DNA from: Hyphomonadaceae bacterium ML37
GTDB taxonomy: Bacteria > Pseudomonadota > Alphaproteobacteria > Caulobacterales > Maricaulaceae
NCBI GenBank assembly: GCA_027627685.1
Contig: CP091241.1
Coordinates: 1,168,347 to 1,232,346, forward strand
Direction of reading: 5' to 3'
DNA: 64,000 nucleotides
Shown here piece after piece: positions 18,957-27,259 of the stretch. How positions within the stretch are numbered: position 1 is the first letter of the stretch; every line of letters begins with the position of its first letter. The translations under genes and the position numbers were made by a program. Below the pieces are notes generated by a model. It was not told the origin of the DNA and did no database searches. It saw only the letters and a program-made list of their open reading frames with translations.

Positions 18957-18976
18957 CGAAATGATATACCATTTCG
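18957..18976. promoter_or_regulatory. Palindromic operator upstream of the DUF1838 gene
   Basis: CGAAATGATATACCATTTCG is an almost perfect 20-bp palindrome (18 of 20 positions symmetric), 41 bases before the DUF1838 start. A closely related sequence lies upstream of the TonB receptor gene at 20011. The core TGGTATATCA resembles operators of GntR-type regulators. The regulator itself is not next to it. Confidence 0.6.
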
Positions 18977-19016
18977 AGGGCCGGACCTCACCGGCTCCGT
19001 GCGGAGGAGACATATC

Positions 19017-19904
19017 ATGAGAACCCTGATTGCTGCGCTGGGCCTGAGCGCCGTCACGGCGGCTGCGGCCTGCGCCCAGGAGCGCCTCAGCTTCGACAAT
19101 CCCGACGACGTCATCACCATGAACCGCAAGATCGGCTGCTCCACGGTGGATGGCGAGCCGATCACGTTCTACTGGCACGGCTACGCGTTCTCGCGCCGGG
19201 CCGGTGAGCCGGACCGCCGCCTGTTCCGCGTTGAGGGCATGAATGTGCGCGCCTGCGTGACGGTGGAGCATCCCGAGCACGGCGCCGGCTACCGGCTCGT
19301 GTCGCGCGAGCTTCTGCTCTATCTCGATCCGGACACGAACGAGATCCTGTCCACCTGGGACAATCCCTGGACCGGAGAGACGGTGGACGTGCTGCACGTG
19401 GCCAATGATCCGGTCAATTCGCGCGGCAGCTTCCCTAACGGACCCAATGGCCCGGCCCAGTGGCGCGGATCGTCCATGGGCAATGATTTCTGGCAGACCA
19501 CCACCGTGCCGCTCTTCTATTCCAACCCGCTCGCCAGCGAGTTCCAGGCCGAGATTGGCGGGACCTATCACGCCACCGAGATGTTCAATTTCTTCGGCCG
19601 CGTCGATGACATCACCGACCCGGAAACGACCACCGCCGATGTGGAGGTGGGCTGGGTGCGCATGTCCGACTGGCTGCCCTGGATGGAAATGCGCGGACGC
19701 GACGGGCTGATCTATTTCCACACCGCCGGCACCAAGCTGGACAGCTGGGACGAGCTGCCGGAATTCTTCCGGGACGAAATCGCCCGCCACTATCCTGAAT
19801 ATACCGAGCCGCCTGCGCTCGATGACGACCGGCCCAATGTGACAAGCTGGACTTACTATCGCGACATCGCCGCGGGTGTGGTTACAGCGCCGGAGCGCAA
19901 CTGA
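19017..19904 (+). CDS. DUF1838 family secreted protein
   Basis: This 295-residue protein has a Sec signal peptide (MRTLIAALGLSAVTAAAACA, cleavage near ACA-Q) and one DUF1838 domain over most of its length. Segments include NRKIGCSTVDGEPITFYWHG, TWDNPWTGE and PEYTEPPALDDDRPNVTSW. GGAGGA seven bases upstream fixes the start, where an upstream in-frame ATG at 18939 has none. The biochemical role of DUF1838 is unknown. It shares a palindromic operator with the TonB receptor that follows, and a CpcT/CpeT-like secreted protein comes after that, suggesting one uptake or processing pathway. Confidence 0.85.
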   Translation: MRTLIAALGLSAVTAAAACAQERLSFDNPDDVITMNRKIGCSTVDGEPITFYWHGYAFSRRAGEPDRRLFRVEGMNVRACVTVEHPEHGAGYRLVSRELLLYLDPDTNEILSTWDNPWTGETVDVLHVANDPVNSRGSFPNGPNGPAQWRGSSMGNDFWQTTTVPLFYSNPLASEFQAEIGGTYHATEMFNFFGRVDDITDPETTTADVEVGWVRMSDWLPWMEMRGRDGLIYFHTAGTKLDSWDELPEFFRDEIARHYPEYTEPPALDDDRPNVTSWTYYRDIAAGVVTAPERN

Positions 19905-20010
19905 TCCCGCCTCGACCCGGCCGCCTTAAGCGCGGCCGGGTTTGTCACTGAAATGCAACACTGGCCCGCATTTGTTCGGACAAGCGCAACATGACAGCGG
20001 TCTGACAGAA

Positions 20011-20030
20011 TGAAATGGTATATCAATTGA
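20011..20030. promoter_or_regulatory. Second copy of the DUF1838/TonB operator
   Basis: The sequence at 20011-20030 agrees at 16 of 20 positions with the reverse complement of the palindrome at 18957, including the 14-base core GAAATGGTATATCA. It is 86 bases before the TonB receptor start, so the same regulator probably controls both transcripts. Confidence 0.55.
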
Positions 20031-20115
20031 AACAGACCTGCGTCCGCGCCCGAGTCGCGCTGGCCAGGACCACGACTCACAAGGCTGAAAAAGCCGCGCA
20101 AGGGGAGACTAGAGC

Positions 20116-22578
20116 GTGAAAAAGCACATCCTGTTGACTACGGCCGCCGCGATCGCCGCGACCAGCCTGGCGGCCATACCCGCCGCCTCAGCCCAGGAAG
20201 AGGGCGCCCAGCCGCAAGCGCGCGACGTCATCACCGTGACGGCGCGTCTGCGTGAGGAAACCATTCTGGATGCACCGGTCGCGGTCACCGCGTTCGGCCA
20301 GGAGGATATTCTCGATCTCGGCCTGCAGTCGGTGGACGATGTGGCGCGCTTCACGCCCGGCCTGTCCTTCTCGGCCGCCTTCGGGCGCACGTCGGAGCGC
20401 CCGGTGATCCGCGGCCAGGCCAACGTGCTCGCCGGCGTCCAGTTCGGCGTGGAATCAGGCACCGCCTACTTCATCGACGGCGTCTATTATCCCGGCTCGA
20501 TCCAGAATCTTGACACCAATGATCTGGCCCGGGTCGAGGTGATCCGCGGTCCGCAAAGCGCGCTATACGGACGCAACACCTATGCGGGCGCGATCAACTT
20601 CATCACGCGCGGCGCCACGGACGAGTTTGAGGGCCAGCTGCGCGCTCGCGGCGGCACTTACGGCGAGCACGAGGTGTCGGCCGGCATCTCCGGCCCCATG
20701 GGCGACCGCGCCGGATTCCGCCTGTCGATGCGCGACTACAATTACGACGGCGAGTGGACCAATCAGGTCACCGGCGACACAGTAGGCTCCCAGTCCACGA
20801 CATCGTTCTCCGCCGTGGTGGACCTCAATCCGACCGACCATTTCGACTTCCGCCTGCGCGCCCAGTACTCGGAATCGCGCGACGGCACGCTGCCGCTCTT
20901 CCTGCAGCCGGCCGCCAGCAATAACTGCTCGCCGGGTTACCGCTCGCTGAATTACTGGTCCCGCTCGGGAAGCACGAACAACAACCAGTATTTCTGCGGC
21001 GTGATCCAGCCCGGCCAGGTCGCGCTGAACACCGGTCCCGCCCTTCCGGGCCAGCCGGCCATCGTGCCGGGCGTGCCGGCCAACGCGCTCAATCCCTTCC
21101 TGCCGTTCCAGCTCTACTCGACGGCGGACGGCACGGCCTTTGACGGCATCAGCAACAATACCATTCTGATGTCCGGCATCATGAACTGGGACATGGGCGG
21201 CTCGGGCTATGTCCTGACCGTGTCCGGCGCCTATCGTGATGAGGAACGCCGCTTCGGTTCGGACTCCGACCACAGCTCCATCAACTTTGTCCTTCAGCCG
21301 GTGGGCATGGCTGACACGGGCGCGTTCTTCGCCAACACCACCCGCAATCTGGTCGAAGACTATTCGTTCGAGGCGCGCCTGGCGTCGCCGGTGAACGAGC
21401 GTCTGCGCTGGATGGTCGGCGCGTATTACTATGACCAGGTCAATGACGGGTTCTCGATCACCTTCTCCAATCCGTCGGGCAATGCGTCCAACCAGCTGAC
21501 CACCACCAACACGGCGTTCTTCGGCCTGATCGAATACGACGTCACCGACAATCTGACGGTCACGTTTGAAGGCCGGCACGCCGAGGAAGAAAAGACCACG
21601 CTGGACGGGATCAGCACGGCGACCCCGTTCAACCGGTCCGACACCTTCTCCAACTTCACCCCGCGCCTGACGCTGAACTGGTCGGTCAATCCCGAAACCA
21701 CCCTGTTCGCCATCTATGCGCGCGGTGTGAAGCCGGGCGGCCAGAACGGCCAGATCGGCGAGACCACCGGCAACCCGATCTATGATCAGGAAACGTCGGA
21801 GAATTTTGAAGTCGGCGTGAAGCAATCTCTGTTCGGCGGGGCCGGATACTTTGCCGCATCGGCCTACTTCATCGAGGCGACCGACGTGCAGCTGACCACG
21901 GCGGTGTCGAACCCGGCCGGCGCAATCAACTCGGTGGCCACCAACCAGGGCGCGGCGGAGATCCTCGGCCTTGAGTTGGAATACCGCCAGCAGCTCACCG
22001 ACATGCTGTCTGTGGGCGCGACCTATGCCTGGACCCAGCCGGAGTTCACCGAAGGGTGCGACGATGCGCAGTGGGAGCTGACCTCGGGCGGCGGCGTGAT
22101 CGCGGGCAATGCGACGGCGCCGGGCACGGGGACGCAGTTCTTCGGCCAGACCGGCAATTGCTCCATCGCGGGCAACCGCATTCCGCTGACCTCCGAACAC
22201 CAGTTGTCGGTGAATGGCGAACTGCGCGCGCCCTTCGGCCAGAACGGCCGCCTGGAATGGTTCGCACGCGGCGACTACACTTATGAGTCGTCGAAATACG
22301 TGCAGGTTCACAATCTGGCCGAAACGGGGTCAGCCTCGATCCTCGGCGCCCAGATCGGGATCGAGAGCGATACCTGGACGATCATGGCCTATGGCCGCAA
22401 CATGCTGGACGAAGACTCCATCGTGATGGCGACCCGCTGGCTGCAGACCCCCTATCTCAGCGCCGGCTTCTCGCCCAACACCGCGCCGGCCGACGCCGCC
22501 CGCGGTGCGCCGCGCGCCTTCTTCGGCACGCTGCGCCGCGGCGCCGCCTATGGCGTGGAAGCCCGCTACCGCTTCTAG
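20116..22578 (+). CDS. TonB-dependent outer-membrane receptor
   Basis: This 820-residue protein starts at a GTG with AGGGGAG upstream. It has a signal peptide (MKKHILLTTAAAIAATSLAA..., cleavage near ASA-Q) and a probable TonB-box region (DVITVTARLREE). A plug domain covers about residues 45-165 (VARFTPGLSFS, YFIDGVYYPG, RVEVIRGPQSALYGRNTYAG). The 22-strand barrel ends in the typical aromatic RYRF. It imports an unknown substrate using proton motive force through TonB. Family relatives in sphingomonads and hyphomonads take up oligosaccharides, aromatics or steroids; nothing here settles the ligand. The neighbours are the DUF1838 and CpcT/CpeT-like genes. Confidence 0.93.
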   Translation: MKKHILLTTAAAIAATSLAAIPAASAQEEGAQPQARDVITVTARLREETILDAPVAVTAFGQEDILDLGLQSVDDVARFTPGLSFSAAFGRTSERPVIRGQANVLAGVQFGVESGTAYFIDGVYYPGSIQNLDTNDLARVEVIRGPQSALYGRNTYAGAINFITRGATDEFEGQLRARGGTYGEHEVSAGISGPMGDRAGFRLSMRDYNYDGEWTNQVTGDTVGSQSTTSFSAVVDLNPTDHFDFRLRAQYSESRDGTLPLFLQPAASNNCSPGYRSLNYWSRSGSTNNNQYFCGVIQPGQVALNTGPALPGQPAIVPGVPANALNPFLPFQLYSTADGTAFDGISNNTILMSGIMNWDMGGSGYVLTVSGAYRDEERRFGSDSDHSSINFVLQPVGMADTGAFFANTTRNLVEDYSFEARLASPVNERLRWMVGAYYYDQVNDGFSITFSNPSGNASNQLTTTNTAFFGLIEYDVTDNLTVTFEGRHAEEEKTTLDGISTATPFNRSDTFSNFTPRLTLNWSVNPETTLFAIYARGVKPGGQNGQIGETTGNPIYDQETSENFEVGVKQSLFGGAGYFAASAYFIEATDVQLTTAVSNPAGAINSVATNQGAAEILGLELEYRQQLTDMLSVGATYAWTQPEFTEGCDDAQWELTSGGGVIAGNATAPGTGTQFFGQTGNCSIAGNRIPLTSEHQLSVNGELRAPFGQNGRLEWFARGDYTYESSKYVQVHNLAETGSASILGAQIGIESDTWTIMAYGRNMLDEDSIVMATRWLQTPYLSAGFSPNTAPADAARGAPRAFFGTLRRGAAYGVEARYRF

Positions 22579-22619
22579 GACCGTCCTTCACGGACAGTCC
22601 TGAGGGGCTTGGGGAACAG

Positions 22620-22648
22620 AACGGCCGGGCCACACAGGCCCGGCCGTT
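22620..22648 (+). terminator. Strong hairpin between TonB receptor and CpcT-like gene
   Basis: AACGGCCGGGCC (22620-22631) pairs perfectly with GGCCCGGCCGTT (22637-22648) around a five-base loop. It sits 41 bases after the receptor stop and 20 bases before the next start. There is no T run, so it may attenuate or stabilise the mRNA rather than end it. Confidence 0.5.
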
Positions 22649-22668
22649 CGCATGTGGAGAAGCATACC

Positions 22669-23739
22669 ATGAAGGTGAAGACCATCTGTGAGAGCGTGCG
22701 GGCCTCCGCCGCAAGCCTGGTGACCGCGCTGGCGCTATGCGCCGGGTTCGCTGCGCCCGGCGCGGCGCAGTCCACATCCGATCCAGTCATGGCGCGCGAT
22801 CTGGCGGACTTCCTGAGCTGGTTCGAAGGGCGTTTCGACAATGACCGCCAGGTGTTCTTCGCAGACGCGCTGGGCGTGCCCGAGGACGCCCGCCATGAGC
22901 GCATCCATTCGGTGTTCCGGCGCGTGGACCTTCCCGCGTTCGGTGAGCACGTCTTCTATGTCGAGCAATATTCAGGCGCGGACGCAGGCGTTATCTACCG
23001 CCAGCGCATCTATGTGTTCACGCCCGCGCCGGAGACCGGTGAAATCCGCCTGGACATCCATGCGCCGCGTGCGGCGGAACGCCTCGCCGGCGCGCATCTG
23101 GATGCGGATTTGCTAGCGGGACTGACGCCGGCGGATGCGACGGCCTTTCCGCAATGCGCCGTCTATTGGCGCCGTCAGGAGAACCAGTTCGTGGGCCAAA
23201 CCCGCCGCGGCGAATGCCGGGTGGTCAGCCAGCGCAGCGGCCAGACGCTGATCATCGAGGATGATCTGGTGCTGACGCCCGGCGCCATCTGGATCCGCGA
23301 CCGGGCCGAAACCGAGGACGGGACCTTTGTCTATGGCAATCGCGCCGGCATCGCCCATCAGCTGCGCCGGGCGCGCCCCTTTTTGTGCTGGACCGCGGTG
23401 CTGCGCGGGGTGAGCCATGGAGAGAGCGGGGAGGGCGTTCCGCCTTCGCAATGGGATTTCCGCCGCGATGTCTTCATCCATGATCAGGGCGGGCGCGCTG
23501 TGATCGAGACCGACGAGACGCCGCCGCGCCGGGTGGAGCTCCGCCTGCGCGATGTGGACTGGCCGGATGGCGCGCGGCGCGGCTCGCTGACGCTCTATGT
23601 CCATGAGGCGGGCGATGACCGCGCCGTATCCTACGCCTGGGGCGAGGCGGGGGCGGAGCGGATCGGGATCAATTTGCGCTGGATGCAGGCCAGTTGCACT
23701 CATGCGCCCGGCGTGTGGGGCCCCGGTCAGGCCCGGTAG
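22669..23739 (+). CDS. CpcT/CpeT-type secreted protein
   Basis: This 356-residue protein has a signal peptide ([34 protein letters not shown]). It is followed by a CpcT/CpeT (DUF1001) domain: [60 protein letters not shown]. The cyanobacterial members are bilin lyases; members in non-photosynthetic proteobacteria are secreted and uncharacterised. The start at 22669 has GGAG upstream. It lies 90 bases after the TonB receptor and probably belongs to the same transcript. The 3' end overlaps the convergent aroC gene by 13 bases. Confidence 0.8.
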   Translation: MKVKTICESVRASAASLVTALALCAGFAAPGAAQSTSDPVMARDLADFLSWFEGRFDNDRQVFFADALGVPEDARHERIHSVFRRVDLPAFGEHVFYVEQYSGADAGVIYRQRIYVFTPAPETGEIRLDIHAPRAAERLAGAHLDADLLAGLTPADATAFPQCAVYWRRQENQFVGQTRRGECRVVSQRSGQTLIIEDDLVLTPGAIWIRDRAETEDGTFVYGNRAGIAHQLRRARPFLCWTAVLRGVSHGESGEGVPPSQWDFRRDVFIHDQGGRAVIETDETPPRRVELRLRDVDWPDGARRGSLTLYVHEAGDDRAVSYAWGEAGAERIGINLRWMQASCTHAPGVWGPGQAR

Positions 23740-24818
23740 GCCTGCGCGCGCAGCTTGTGATCGGCCAGCACCAGGGCGGCCATAGCCTCGGCCACCGGCA
23801 CAGCGCGAATGCCCACGCACGGGTCATGGCGCCCTTGCGTGGCGATGGTGGTCTCTTCGAGGTCCCTCGTCAGCGTGCGCCGCTCGATCCGGATCGAGCT
23901 GGTCGGCTTGATCGCCACGCGGATCACCAGATCCTGACCCGTGGAGATGCCGCCCAGCACGCCGCCGTTGAAATTCGAGGTGAAGACAGGCTGGCCGCCG
24001 GGGCCGAGGCGCATTTCATCGGCGGCGTCCTCACCGCGCAGGCCCGCCGCCGCCATGCCGGCGCCGATCTCCACGCCCTTGGCGGCGTTGATCGACATCA
24101 TGGCGCTGGCCATATCCTGATCGAGCTTGCCATAGACCGGCGCGCCCCAGCCTGCCGGGACGCCGCTGACGACCACCTCCACCAGCGCGCCAACCGAACT
24201 GCCGGCGCGGCGGATTGCGTCCATGTCGCCAGCCCAAAGGGCGGCGGTGTCCGCGTCGGGGCAGAAGAAGTCATTGCGCGCGACCTCGTCCCAGTCCCAG
24301 CGGGACCGGTCAATGGCGCGCGGGCCGATCTGCACCAGCGCGCCGCGTAAGGTCACGCCGTCGCCCAGCACCTTGCGGGCCACTGCGCCGCCCGCCACCC
24401 GCGCCGCCGTTTCGCGCGCCGAGGACCGCCCCCCGCCGCGATAATCGCGCACGCCGTACTTGGCGTCATAGGTGTAGTCGGCATGGCCCGGCCGCCAGGC
24501 GTCGCGAATATCGGAATAATCCTTGGAGCGCTGATCCACATTATCGATCTGAAGCGCGATGGGCGCACCGGTGGTCAGCTGCTGCGCCATGCGCTCGTCT
24601 TGGAACACGCCCGACAATATGCGCACCTGATCGGGTTCGCGCCGCTGGGTGACATGGCGCGACTGGCCGGGGCGGCGCTGGTCCAGCCAGGGCTGGATGT
24701 CCGCCTCGGTCAGCGCGATCCCCGCCGGACATCCGTCCACCACGCAGCCCAAAGCCGGCCCGTGGCTTTCGCCCCAGGTGGTGATGCGGAAAAGGTGGCC
24801 GAACGTGTTGTGGGACAT
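23727..24818 (-). CDS. aroC: Chorismate synthase
   Basis: This 363-residue protein has the full length and the signatures of the family: [20 protein letters not shown] at the N-terminus and [20 protein letters not shown] in the middle, the latter including the conserved active-site region. [18 protein letters not shown] and [15 protein letters not shown] follow. It uses reduced FMN to convert 5-enolpyruvylshikimate-3-phosphate to chorismate, the last shared step of aromatic amino acid synthesis, in the cytoplasm. A J-domain gene lies 61 bases upstream on the same strand. Confidence 0.97.
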   Translation of the reverse strand: MSHNTFGHLFRITTWGESHGPALGCVVDGCPAGIALTEADIQPWLDQRRPGQSRHVTQRREPDQVRILSGVFQDERMAQQLTTGAPIALQIDNVDQRSKDYSDIRDAWRPGHADYTYDAKYGVRDYRGGGRSSARETAARVAGGAVARKVLGDGVTLRGALVQIGPRAIDRSRWDWDEVARNDFFCPDADTAALWAGDMDAIRRAGSSVGALVEVVVSGVPAGWGAPVYGKLDQDMASAMMSINAAKGVEIGAGMAAAGLRGEDAADEMRLGPGGQPVFTSNFNGGVLGGISTGQDLVIRVAIKPTSSIRIERRTLTRDLEETTIATQGRHDPCVGIRAVPVAEAMAALVLADHKLRAQAYRA

Positions 24819-24879
24819 GGGGCGTGACTCAGATTGAGGAAGGCGCAGCGGCTCACCATAAGCGCGCCTTGGTCAGGCG

Positions 24880-25413
24880 TCACGCCGCCCCGGTGCGCGC
24901 CCAGCGGGCCAGGCGGGCCGAGGGCGAGGCCCTGACATAGCGGTCGCAGAAGGCGCGCAGGACGCCGGCGGCGTCCTCGGCCAGCTCCTGAGCTTCGCTG
25001 CGCGCGTCGGCGCCGGCGTCCGCCGCGTCTGACGGAACGGTCTCATCGACCTGGACATGGATGCGCCAGCGCGGATCGCCGACCGGGGTCAGCACCAGGC
25101 CGCTCTGCGCGCCGGCGGGCAGGCGCACCAGCACGTCTTGCTGCTCGATGCGCACCGTGCGCACGCCGCCCCGGCGGGCGATCTCGGGCGAGACGATCAG
25201 CTCATGGCGGCGCGGGGCCGCGCCGCGCAGCGTGTCATAGGCGCTGAGCAGGCGCTGCAGATCAGCCAGCGTTTCGGGCGTCGGCGCCGCGATGTCAGGA
25301 TGGACGCTCTTTACACGCGCACGAAAACGGGTGCGGACCTCTTGGAAGTCGGCGCCGGGCGGCAGATCCAGGATATGATAGGCGGCCTCAACGGCCTGGC
25401 GCGTCACGTTCAT
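24880..25413 (-). CDS. J-domain protein
   Basis: This 177-residue protein has an N-terminal J domain (about residues 8-65; YHILDLPPGADFQEVRTRFR, with the HPD motif in KSVHPDIAA). A beta-rich middle and a helical Ala-rich C-terminus follow. There is no Cys-rich zinc region, so it is a type III-like DnaJ that would stimulate Hsp70 (DnaK) ATPase for an unknown client. It is divergent from pdxH and shares with it an intergenic region of about 90 bases. Confidence 0.85.
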   Translation of the reverse strand: MNVTRQAVEAAYHILDLPPGADFQEVRTRFRARVKSVHPDIAAPTPETLADLQRLLSAYDTLRGAAPRRHELIVSPEIARRGGVRTVRIEQQDVLVRLPAGAQSGLVLTPVGDPRWRIHVQVDETVPSDAADAGADARSEAQELAEDAAGVLRAFCDRYVRASPSARLARWARTGAA

Positions 25414-25504
25414 CGGCGCACGCTAGCGCCCGACTGGTTGTCAAACGGTTGACCGCAAATCCCGACGCGCTAAGTCAGCGTGACGCAACAGCCCAGGAGC
25501 GCCC

Positions 25505-26173
25505 ATGAGCGGCCGCGACGCCATCCCGCCCAGTCCGAGCGACGCCGACTACGCCCGCGAGGCCGAGGCGGCCCCGGAGGACATTTTCACGCGCGAGGAT
25601 CCGGTGGCGTTGTTTGGCGAGTGGCTGGAACAGGCGCGCAAGCGCGAGCCCAATGATCCCAACGCCATGGCGCTGGGCACGGCGGACGCCGACGGCCTGC
25701 CCGATGTGCGCATGGTGCTTTTGAAGGATGTGGATGCGCGCGGCTTCACCTTCTACACCAATACCCAAAGCGCCAAGGGCTTGCAGCTGGAGGCCAACAG
25801 CAAGGCGGCGCTGTGCTTCCACTGGAAATCCCTGCGCCGTCAGGTGCGGGTGCGCGGCGCGGTGGAGCGGGTCAGCGACGCCGAGGCCGACGCCTATTTC
25901 GCCAGCCGGGCGCGCGACAGCCGTATCGGCGCCTGGGCGAGCCAGCAGTCCCGCCCGCTGGAAAGCCGCTTTGCACTTGAGAAAGCCGTCGCTTCCCATG
26001 CGGCCAAATTCCATATCGGTGACATTCCCCGGCCGGAGTTCTGGACCGGCTACCGCGTGGTTCCGGTGCGCATCGAATTCTGGCGCGACCGCGCCTTCCG
26101 CCTGCATGACCGCATGGTGTTCGAGCGTGACCTGGAGGACACGCCCTGGCGTGTGACGCGGCTGTATCCGTGA
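25505..26173 (+). CDS. pdxH: Pyridoxamine/pyridoxine 5'-phosphate oxidase
   Basis: This 222-residue protein is a full-length PdxH. FMN-binding segments include [20 protein letters not shown], the [22 protein letters not shown] stretch and [23 protein letters not shown] and the C-terminal WRVTRLYP are typical. It makes pyridoxal 5'-phosphate from PNP or PMP in the cytoplasm. The start has AGGAGC upstream. The PLP-dependent enzyme at 28582 would depend on its product, though nothing shows they are linked. Confidence 0.96.
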   Translation: MSGRDAIPPSPSDADYAREAEAAPEDIFTREDPVALFGEWLEQARKREPNDPNAMALGTADADGLPDVRMVLLKDVDARGFTFYTNTQSAKGLQLEANSKAALCFHWKSLRRQVRVRGAVERVSDAEADAYFASRARDSRIGAWASQQSRPLESRFALEKAVASHAAKFHIGDIPRPEFWTGYRVVPVRIEFWRDRAFRLHDRMVFERDLEDTPWRVTRLYP

Positions 26174-26236
26174 ATATCTGTATGAGCGCGCCGCCAGGGC
26201 GTATACTGCACACGCTGGATAAAGGGGGCGACCGCC

Positions 26237-27187
26237 ATGATGACTATCCTGCGCACCATTCGGCATCTGATTGTGGGCCTGGCCGCGTTCGCCGCGATCG
26301 CAACGCCGCTCTGGTTCGTTGTTGCGGCGTTCGGCGGCAAGTTCGGCTTCTGGGCGCCCATTGACGGCTTCCGGCATGTGTTGGGGCTGGCGGGCTTCAA
26401 CGCGCTGAACTGGCTGGGTCTGCCCGGCGCCATCGGCGGCGGGTTCATCCTGCCGGTGACCGCCGTGCTGGGCCTGCTGGCGCTGATCGTGGCCGTCGGC
26501 TTCCGCCTCATATTCGGGCGCGCCAATGCGCCGGGCGCCGGGGGGTATGTTGCGGGCGTTTTGGCGTTGATCGTCGGCGCTGCGCCTCTGGCGCTGGTGT
26601 CCAGCGCATCCGGTGACCGCGCGGCGATCCCGCCCATCCATGACATCACGACCGATTTCGAGACCCCGCCCCAGTTCACTGGCGCGTTGATCGAGCGCCG
26701 CGGCGCCAACGCCAATTCAGTGGACTATCATTCCAAGACCGACCCGCGCTCGCAGCGCCCGCTGCCGCAGGTCCAGGCCGAGGCCTATCCCGACATTGCG
26801 CCCCTGATCACCCCGGCCGAGCCGGCGCTGGCCTACCGGGCGGCCCACTCTGCGGCGCGTGATCTGGGCTGGCGCATCTCCACCGCGTCGGAGGGCGCGA
26901 TGATGTTTGAAGCCCAGGACGTGACCTTCTGGTTCGGCTTCATCGACGATGTGGTGGTGCGCGTCACGCCGCTGGACGATGGCGGATCGCGTGTGGATGC
27001 GCGTTCGGTGTCGCGTGTGGGCATGTCCGATCTCGGCGCCAACGCGGCGCGCCTGCGCACTTTCTTCGCGGCGCTGGAAAGCAGTCTGGGCCAGGGCGCC
27101 GCCATGGCGCCTGCGCCGGAGCCCCAGTCTGAGCCTGAGCCTGAGCCCCAGCCCGAGCCTGCACCCGAATCCGGCGACGCTGGCTGA
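26237..27187 (+). CDS. DUF1499 domain membrane protein
   Basis: This 316-residue protein has three hydrophobic segments in its first ~120 residues (MMTILRTIRHLIVGLAAFAA, AIGGGFILPVTAVLGLLALI, GYVAGVLALIVGAAPLALVS). A DUF1499 domain follows (about residues 160-285; DVTFWFGFIDDVVVRVTP, VDARSVSRVGMSDLGANAAR). The C-terminus is a low-complexity Pro/Glu tail (EPEPEPQPEPAPE). The function of DUF1499 is unknown. It is probably inner-membrane with the domain outside the membrane. It lies between pdxH and the MurD-like gene. Confidence 0.8.
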   Translation: MMTILRTIRHLIVGLAAFAAIATPLWFVVAAFGGKFGFWAPIDGFRHVLGLAGFNALNWLGLPGAIGGGFILPVTAVLGLLALIVAVGFRLIFGRANAPGAGGYVAGVLALIVGAAPLALVSSASGDRAAIPPIHDITTDFETPPQFTGALIERRGANANSVDYHSKTDPRSQRPLPQVQAEAYPDIAPLITPAEPALAYRAAHSAARDLGWRISTASEGAMMFEAQDVTFWFGFIDDVVVRVTPLDDGGSRVDARSVSRVGMSDLGANAARLRTFFAALESSLGQGAAMAPAPEPQSEPEPEPQPEPAPESGDAG

Positions 27188-27259
27188 CCGGCGCAGCCCG
27201 CTTGCGCGTGCGGGCGAAACACGCTTGCCTTGATGCGGGTTGAAACAGGATTTGCGCGC

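Noticed and set aside
20563-22311. 582-codon minus-strand open frame opposite the TonB receptor
   Set aside because: Antisense shadow of a clear TonB-dependent receptor.
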